Positions 55,937-64,000 of a stretch of DNA of 64,000 nt are shown piece after piece (positions within the stretch are counted from its first letter, which is position 1; each line of letters starts with the position of its first letter). A program made the translations under genes and the position numbers. The notes below the pieces were generated by a model that saw only the letters and a program-made list of their open reading frames with translations, searched no databases and was not told where the DNA came from. The DNA comes from Pseudoxanthomonas spadix. Lineage in GTDB: Bacteria > Pseudomonadota > Gammaproteobacteria > Xanthomonadales > Xanthomonadaceae. The stretch spans positions 1-64,000 of the forward strand of contig NZ_RDQN01000005.1 of the NCBI RefSeq assembly GCF_003703395.1, read 5' to 3'.

Positions 55937-56002
55937 GTGGGAGCCGCCATGGCGGCGAGGGATGTACCGGGAAAGCTTCATCGCCGCCATGGCCGCTCCC
56001 AC
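55937..56002. repeat. Inverted palindromic repeat before secA
   Basis: Arms 55937-55958 (GTGGGAGCCGCCATGGCGGCGA) and 55981-56002 match as inverted copies at 21 of 22 bases, with a 22-bp loop. Each arm itself contains the palindrome GCCGCCATGGCGGC. It resembles REP-type repeats of pseudomonads and xanthomonads and lies in the gap between the M23 gene and secA. Confidence 0.85.
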
Positions 56003-56046
56003 CCAGCGAGCAGCCTGCAGCCTGGGCTGCTTCCGTGCCGGGCGCC

Positions 56047-56078
56047 TTGATTCGTCCGGTGGCGCCCCAAGCTACAAT
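56047..56078 (+). promoter_or_regulatory. Possible secA promoter
   Basis: TTGATT (56047-56052) and TACAAT (56073-56078) with a 20-bp spacer, giving an mRNA leader of about 110 nt before the secA ATG. The spacer is long. No SecM-like upstream gene is present. Confidence 0.4.
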
Positions 56079-56194
56079 GCCGTGTTGCCGGAACCGGGCC
56101 CCGTGCGCCCTGTTTCGCTTTTCGGCGCCTGGCCTTGGGGATCGAACGAGGCCTGCCGGCGCCGACGCTCCTTCCCATTCCGGTTCCTTCTTTC

Positions 56195-58975
<2,781 letters not shown>

Positions 58976-59326
58976 CCAAAGCGCGGCTTTCAGGTCGCGG
59001 CGATGTGCGTGTCATCGATCCAGCCAACGTCTGCACCTGCGCGACAAACACGCGGGTGACGGCCGCTGCACGAAGAAACAACCTCAGCGCTTGCGCGCCT
59101 TCTTCGCCGCCGCAAAAGTGGGGCACGTGGGCGATGGCATGCAGGCGTCCATGAAGCGCGATCGATGGGCGGGGTGGCGTCGTCGGTCGGCATGATGGGC
59201 GAGGTTCCACAGGCGGCAAGCCAGGCATGCAAGCGTCAACAAGGCGTGCCCGGGGGCGTCGATGTCGCAGCCGGTGAGAAGCCCATCGCGCAGCCTGCGT
59301 GGCCAGCCCCGACAGGACCCACCGCC
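58976..59326. other. Gene-free stretch after secA
   Basis: 351 bp with no credible coding frame on either strand. A small AAAGC-GCG-GCTTT hairpin follows the secA stop without a T-run, so terminator function is doubtful. A minus-strand frame ending AAAKKARKR was looked at but lacks support. Confidence 0.5.
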
Positions 59327-59659
59327 ATGGCCCACCGACCCAGAGATGTCCACGCTGCTTGCCCGGCCGATCCGTGCCTGGAGCTGGTGCTGCGGACGCT
59401 TGCGCTGACCGGATTGAGCCTGGTGCTGCTGCTGCCGGGCGGGCGCGGCAGCACCGAACTGCTGGGCTGGACCCCGCTGTGGCTGGCCGGCCTGCCGCTG
59501 GTGGCGTGGTGGTCGCTGCACCGCTTCCGCCTGCCAGCCTGGCCGAAGACCCGCCCCGCCGCCCGGGCTGCACTCGCCGTCTCGGTACCGTCTGCCCGGG
59601 TTGCCGTGCAGGCCCGTCGACGCCGGCCGCGGCCAGCCAGGATGCCACGCGCGGCCTGA
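59327..59659 (+). CDS. Small predicted membrane protein
   Basis: 110 aa from ATG 59327. Two hydrophobic segments, about residues 23-38 (LVLRTLALTGLSLVLLL) and 46-60 (LGWTPLWLAGLPLVAWW), then a basic Pro/Arg-rich tail. A short AGGA lies 13 nt upstream, so the start is uncertain. No family is recognised. The LGWTPLWLAGLPLVAWWSLHRFRLP pattern looks like a conserved hypothetical protein of xanthomonads, but this is only an impression. Confidence 0.5.
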   Translation: MAHRPRDVHAACPADPCLELVLRTLALTGLSLVLLLPGGRGSTELLGWTPLWLAGLPLVAWWSLHRFRLPAWPKTRPAARAALAVSVPSARVAVQARRRRPRPARMPRAA

Positions 59660-59733
59660 CCTTCGGCACGGGATGTCGGGCGCAAGGCCTGTGCTAGCGT
59701 GCGGCGGCCATCTGCCTTGCACGGAGACCCGCC

Positions 59734-61839
59734 TTGAACCCACTCGCCCTTGCCCTGCTTGCCGGCCTGGCCGCCGCCAGTGCCACTGCCAATGCCCAGG
59801 AGACCGCCATGACCGACGACCCGTACCAGTGGCTGGAAGAGGTCGAAGGCGCCAGGCCGCTGGCCTGGGTCAAGGAACGCAACGCCAGAACCGAAGCCGA
59901 ATTGGCCGCCACCCCGCAGTTCAAGCAGCTGGAAGCCGACATCCGCACCATCCTGGATTCGGACGCCAAGATTCCCTACGTGGAGAAGATCGGCGACTTC
60001 TACTACAACCTGTGGAAGGACAAGGACCACGCACGCGGCGTCTGGCGCCGGACCACGCTGGCCGAATACCGCAAGCCCAATCCCACCTGGGAGACGGTGC
60101 TGGACATCGACGCACTCAACGCCGCCGAGCAGGAAACCTGGGTCTGGCACGGCGCGCAATGTCGCAAGCCGGACAACACCCGCTGCCTGATCGCGCTCTC
60201 GCGCGGTGGCTCCGATGCCGACGTCAGCCGCGAGTTCGACCTGATCACCAAGACCTGGGTCGAAGGCGGCTTCTACCGTCCGGCGGCCAAGGGCGGGCTG
60301 GGCTGGATCGATGCGGACACCGTGTACGTCTACTCCGATTTCGGCGAAGGCAGCCTGACCCATTCGGGCTATCCGCGCATGGTCAAGGAATGGAAGCGCG
60401 GCACGCCGCTGGCAGCGGCCAAGGTCGTCTACGAAGGCAAGGCCGACGACATGTACATCGCCGCAGGCCACGATCCCACCCCGGGCTTCGAGCGCGATTT
60501 CGTCACCCGCACCATCGCCTTCTACAACGATGAGCTGTACCTGCGGGACAAGGGCGGAGCGCTGATCAAGGTCGATGCGCCCAACTCGGCGCACAAGTCG
60601 GTGCACCGCCAATGGCTGGGCCTGGAGCTGCGTGAGCCGTGGACGGTGGGCGGCAGGACCTATCAGGCCGGATCGTTCCTGGTCACGCGCTTCGACGCGT
60701 TCATGGCCGGTGAGCGTCAGTTCGACGTGCTGTTCGAGCCCACCGACACGACCTCGCTGGCTGGCGCCACCTTCACCGCTGACCACATCGTGCTCAACGT
60801 CATGCACGACGTGAAGAACCGCCTGAGCGTGCTGACCCACCGCGATGGCACGTGGATCTCCAGGCCGCTGCAAGTGGGCGATGTGCCGTTCGGCGCGATC
60901 AGCGCCAGCGCCGTGGACAGCCAGGAATCCGACGCGCTGTGGCTGACCGTCACCGACTACCTGACCCCGACCACCCTGCTGCTGACCGATGTCGGGCAGC
61001 AGCAGGCCAGGATCGAGCCGCTCAAGGCCATGCCGGCGTTCTTCGACGCCTCGGGCGATGTGATCGAACAGCACTTTGCCACCTCCAGGGATGGCACCCG
61101 GGTGCCGTACTTCCTGGTGCGGCCGAAGGACCTGAGCTTCGACGGGACCGCGCCGACCCTGCTGTATGGCTACGGTGGCTTCGAGATCTCGTTGACACCG
61201 GGCTATTCCGGCGGCATCGGCAAGGGCTGGCTGGAAAAGGGCGGCGTGTACGCGGTGGCCAACATCCGTGGCGGCGGCGAGTACGGCCCGCGCTGGCACC
61301 AGGCCGCGCTCAAGGCCAACCGCCACAAGGCCTACGAGGACTTCGCCGCGGTGGCCCAGGACCTGGTCGCGCGCAAGGTCACCTCGCCGGAGCATCTTGG
61401 CGCCCAGGGCGGCAGCAACGGCGGCCTGTTGATGGGCAACATGCTGACCCGGTATCCGCAGCTGTTCGGCGCGATCGTGGTGCAGGTGCCGCTGCTGGAC
61501 ATGAAGCGCTACAGCCACCTGCTGGCCGGGGCTTCATGGATGGCCGAGTACGGCGATCCCGATACCGGCGACTGGGATTACATCAGGACCTTTTCGCCGT
61601 ACCACCTGTTCGACCCGGGCAAGACCTACCCGCCAACGCTGTTCATGACCTCCACGCGCGATGACCGGGTCCACCCGGGCCACGCGCGCAAGATGGCGGC
61701 CAAGATGCTCGACGCCGGCAAGGACGTGCGCTATTACGAGAACATCGAAGGCGGCCACGGCGGTGCAGCCGACAACGCGCAGGCCGCGCACATGAGCGCG
61801 CTGGCCTACACCTTCCTGTGGGATCAGCTGAGCAAGTAA
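59734..61839 (+). CDS. Prolyl oligopeptidase family serine peptidase (S9A), exported
   Basis: 701-aa S9 peptidase. Start TTG 59734 after GGAG; signal peptide about 1-22 (LALALLAGLAAASATANA). An N-terminal beta-propeller (about 30-430, starting DDPYQWLEEVEG as in prolyl oligopeptidase) closes over the C-terminal alpha/beta-hydrolase domain. Catalytic triad visible: S561 in GGSNGG, Asp in TRDDRVHP (643/644) and H675 in EGGHGG. Should cleave proline-containing peptides after export. It precedes another S9 gene, with which it may be duplicated. Confidence 0.9.
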   Translation: MNPLALALLAGLAAASATANAQETAMTDDPYQWLEEVEGARPLAWVKERNARTEAELAATPQFKQLEADIRTILDSDAKIPYVEKIGDFYYNLWKDKDHARGVWRRTTLAEYRKPNPTWETVLDIDALNAAEQETWVWHGAQCRKPDNTRCLIALSRGGSDADVSREFDLITKTWVEGGFYRPAAKGGLGWIDADTVYVYSDFGEGSLTHSGYPRMVKEWKRGTPLAAAKVVYEGKADDMYIAAGHDPTPGFERDFVTRTIAFYNDELYLRDKGGALIKVDAPNSAHKSVHRQWLGLELREPWTVGGRTYQAGSFLVTRFDAFMAGERQFDVLFEPTDTTSLAGATFTADHIVLNVMHDVKNRLSVLTHRDGTWISRPLQVGDVPFGAISASAVDSQESDALWLTVTDYLTPTTLLLTDVGQQQARIEPLKAMPAFFDASGDVIEQHFATSRDGTRVPYFLVRPKDLSFDGTAPTLLYGYGGFEISLTPGYSGGIGKGWLEKGGVYAVANIRGGGEYGPRWHQAALKANRHKAYEDFAAVAQDLVARKVTSPEHLGAQGGSNGGLLMGNMLTRYPQLFGAIVVQVPLLDMKRYSHLLAGASWMAEYGDPDTGDWDYIRTFSPYHLFDPGKTYPPTLFMTSTRDDRVHPGHARKMAAKMLDAGKDVRYYENIEGGHGGAADNAQAAHMSALAYTFLWDQLSK

Positions 61840-61927
61840 GGCGCCGGCATCACCCCGCGCGTGCATTGCATGCCGCACCGACGATCGGCCGTGCGGCCCT
61901 TGCAACCCGATCCGGACAGACCTATCC

Positions 61928-64000
61928 ATGAAGCCCCTCCCTGCCCTGCTGGCTGTGACCTTGCTGATGAGTACGCCGCTTTCCTCCACCGCCGCCACCA
62001 CTGCCACCCCGCCGGATGCGGCCCGCAAGCCGCATGTGGTCACCGCCCCGTTCGGCGCCCAGCGCCAGGACGAGTACTACTGGCTGCGCGACGACGAGCG
62101 CAGCAATCCGCAGGTACTGGATTACCTGAGGGCCGAGAACGCCTACGCCGATACGGTGATGGCACCGCTCAAGCCGCTGCAGGACACGCTGTACGAAGAG
62201 ATCGTCGCGCGCATCAAGCAGGACGATGCCACGGTGCCGTACCGCCAGCGCGGTTACTGGTATTACACCCGCTACGAGGCCGGCAAGGACTATCCGGTGC
62301 ATGCGCGGCGCAAGGGCGGCATGCAGGCGCCCGAAGAAGTGCTGCTGGATGTCAACGTCCTGGCCCAGGGCAAGAGCTACTACAGCGTCGGCGCATGGGA
62401 GCTCAGCCAGGACAACCAGCTGCTGGCCTACGCCGACGATGCGGTCGGCCGGCGCCAGTACACGATCCGCTTCAAGGACCTGGCCAGCGGCAAGGTGCTG
62501 CCCGACGAGATCCCCGGGGTGTCGCCCAACGTGGTCTGGGCCGATGACAACAGGACCCTGTTCTATGTCGAGAACGATCCGGAGACCCTGCTGACCGTGC
62601 GGGTGAAGAAGCACGTGCTGGGCACGCCGGTGGCGCAGGACGTGCTGGTCTACGAAGAGCACGATGACAGCTTCTACATGGGCCTGGGCAGGACCCGCGA
62701 CGAGAAGTACATCACCATTGGCGTGCACAGCACCGTCTCCAGCGAGGAGCGCTACGCACTGGCGGCCGATCCGGAAACCTTCACCGTGCTGGCCCCGCGC
62801 GCGCGCGATGTGGAATACCAGGCCGAGCACTTCGACGGGCGCTGGGTGATCCGCACCAACGCCGATGGCGCCACCAACTTCAAGCTGGTCACCGCGCCGG
62901 ACGGCAGTTCCTCGCGCAAGGACTGGAAGGACTGGGTCGCGCACAGCGACAGCGTCTACATCGAGGATTTCGAGCTGTTCGACGGTTTCACCGCGATCGG
63001 CGAGCGTTCGCAGGGCCTGCAGCGCATCCGCCTGCTGGGCAAGGACGGGAACAAACTGCAGAGCCCGGACATGGAGGCGCGGGATTTTGCGCAGGATGCG
63101 CAGGCAACCTATGTCAGGGCCGACGAGCCGGCCTATTCGATGGGCCTGGACATCAACTCCGAACACGACACGCCGTGGCTGCGCTACAGCTACACCTCGC
63201 TGACCACCCCTGTCACCACCTACGAGCTCAACACCGTCACCGGCGAGCGCCGTCTGATGAAGCAGCAGCCGGTGCCCGGTTATGACGCCTCCCGCTACAC
63301 CACCGAGCGGCTGTGGGTGAGCGCCGGTGACGGCACCCAAGTGCCGGTCTCGCTGGTCTACAGGAACGGCTTCAGCAAGGACGGCACCGCTGCACTGCTG
63401 CAGTACGGCTACGGCAGCTATGGCGCGTCGATGGACCCGGGTTTCTCCGGCCCGGTGGTGAGCCTTTTGGATCGCGGCATGGTCTATGCCATCGCCCACA
63501 TCCGCGGCGGCGAGGAAATGGGCCGGGCCTGGTATGACAACGGCAAGCTGCTCAACAAGAAGAACACCTTCACCGACTTCATCGACGTGACCCGGGCACT
63601 GGTTGCGCAGGGCTACGCCGCCAGGGACCGGGTGGCGGCCATGGGTGGCAGTGCCGGCGGCCTGCTGATGGGCGCCATCACCAACATGGCCCCGGACGAC
63701 TATCGGGTGATCATCTCGCAGGTGCCGTTCGTCGATGTGGTCACCACCATGCTCGACCCGAGCATCCCGCTGACCACCAACGAGTACGACGAGTGGGGCA
63801 ATCCCGAGAACAAGCAGTTCTACGACTACATGGTCACTTACTCGCCCTACGACAACCTCAAGCCACGCGCCTATCCGGCGATGTTCGTCGGCACCGGCCT
63901 GTGGGACTCGCAGGTGCAGTACTGGGAGCCAGCCAAGTACGTGGCCCGCCTGCGCGACCTCAACACCGGCAGCCAGCCGGTCGTGTTCCGCACCAACATG
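61928..64000 (+). CDS. Protease II (oligopeptidase B-like) S9A serine peptidase, cut by the window
   Basis: 691 codons visible; the open frame runs off the right edge. Start ATG 61928; signal peptide about 1-22 (LLAVTLLMSTPLSSTAA). The propeller is followed by the hydrolase domain with nucleophile S575 in GGSAGG and D660 in GLWDSQVQ; the catalytic His lies beyond the window. The stretch IRGGEEMGRAWYDNGKL resembles oligopeptidase B, which cleaves after basic residues. About 88 bp separate it from the previous S9 gene, and both carry signal peptides, suggesting a pair. No acidic specificity residues can be confirmed here. Confidence 0.88.
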   Translation, partial: MKPLPALLAVTLLMSTPLSSTAATTATPPDAARKPHVVTAPFGAQRQDEYYWLRDDERSNPQVLDYLRAENAYADTVMAPLKPLQDTLYEEIVARIKQDDATVPYRQRGYWYYTRYEAGKDYPVHARRKGGMQAPEEVLLDVNVLAQGKSYYSVGAWELSQDNQLLAYADDAVGRRQYTIRFKDLASGKVLPDEIPGVSPNVVWADDNRTLFYVENDPETLLTVRVKKHVLGTPVAQDVLVYEEHDDSFYMGLGRTRDEKYITIGVHSTVSSEERYALAADPETFTVLAPRARDVEYQAEHFDGRWVIRTNADGATNFKLVTAPDGSSSRKDWKDWVAHSDSVYIEDFELFDGFTAIGERSQGLQRIRLLGKDGNKLQSPDMEARDFAQDAQATYVRADEPAYSMGLDINSEHDTPWLRYSYTSLTTPVTTYELNTVTGERRLMKQQPVPGYDASRYTTERLWVSAGDGTQVPVSLVYRNGFSKDGTAALLQYGYGSYGASMDPGFSGPVVSLLDRGMVYAIAHIRGGEEMGRAWYDNGKLLNKKNTFTDFIDVTRALVAQGYAARDRVAAMGGSAGGLLMGAITNMAPDDYRVIISQVPFVDVVTTMLDPSIPLTTNEYDEWGNPENKQFYDYMVTYSPYDNLKPRAYPAMFVGTGLWDSQVQYWEPAKYVARLRDLNTGSQPVVFRTNM

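Noticed and set aside
59084-59743. Minus-strand gene after secA ending in a basic AAAKKARKR tail
   Set aside because: No Shine-Dalgarno, no recognisable domain, and it overlaps the better-supported plus-strand membrane protein.

Overview
The window is a GC-rich (roughly 70 %) chromosomal segment of a gammaproteobacterium of the Xanthomonadaceae (Xanthomonas / Stenotrophomonas / Pseudoxanthomonas type). The evidence is the xps-type type II secretion operon in the order E-F-G-H-I-J-K-L-M-N-D with no gspC, a division/cell-wall (dcw) cluster with no murD, and the dense population of short palindromes. No tRNA, CRISPR array, prophage or classical insertion sequence is visible.

Layout. 1-442: cluster of palindromic repeats. 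443-5816: a DsbC-like lipoprotein and purL. 5976-17307: type II secretion operon, interrupted between gspE and gspF by a GIY-YIG nuclease gene flanked by 36-bp inverted repeats. 17304-20742: two glycosyltransferase-family proteins, pncB and def. 20977-24823: ettA (minus), an RcnB-like protein and glyA. 24973-31233: nrdR, a GNAT enzyme, ribD, FMN riboswitch, ribE, ribBA, ribH, nusB, thiL. 31403-36425: yraN and lpoA (minus), rsmI, a zinc alcohol dehydrogenase (minus), RNase P RNA and a TANGO2/NRDE protein (minus). 36754-53061: the dcw cluster mraZ-rsmH-ftsL-ftsI-murE-murF-mraY-ftsW-murG-murC-ddlB-ftsQ-ftsA-ftsZ, nearly all joined by ATGA-type overlaps. 53438-58975: lpxC, a DciA-like protein (minus), an M23 peptidase and secA. 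59327-64000: a small membrane protein and two serine peptidases of family S9, the second cut by the window edge.

How the genes work together. purL gives purine synthesis; rib genes make FMN/FAD precursors under FMN control; the dcw genes make and polymerise peptidoglycan and place the septum; SecA and the type II system form consecutive export steps, and the S9 enzymes with signal peptides are plausible exported peptidases.

The most unusual feature is a family of heptamer-armed inverted elements. Tandem 7-bp units (CCCGGGA-like on the left, mirror-image TCCCGGG-like on the right) surround a short core and end in GCCGGGAC / GTCCCGGC. Six copies lie in or beside essential genes: two in frame inside purL, one in frame inside murF, two forming the C-terminal tails of RsmH and FtsQ, and one between ftsA and ftsZ. 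A seventh, with a different heptamer (TCACTCC), precedes nrdR. Because 7 and 3 are coprime, such arrays have no stop codon in any frame and encode the same cyclic heptapeptide in all of them. The second unusual feature is the GIY-YIG cassette, which looks like a palindrome-associated mobile unit resembling REP/RAYT pairs.
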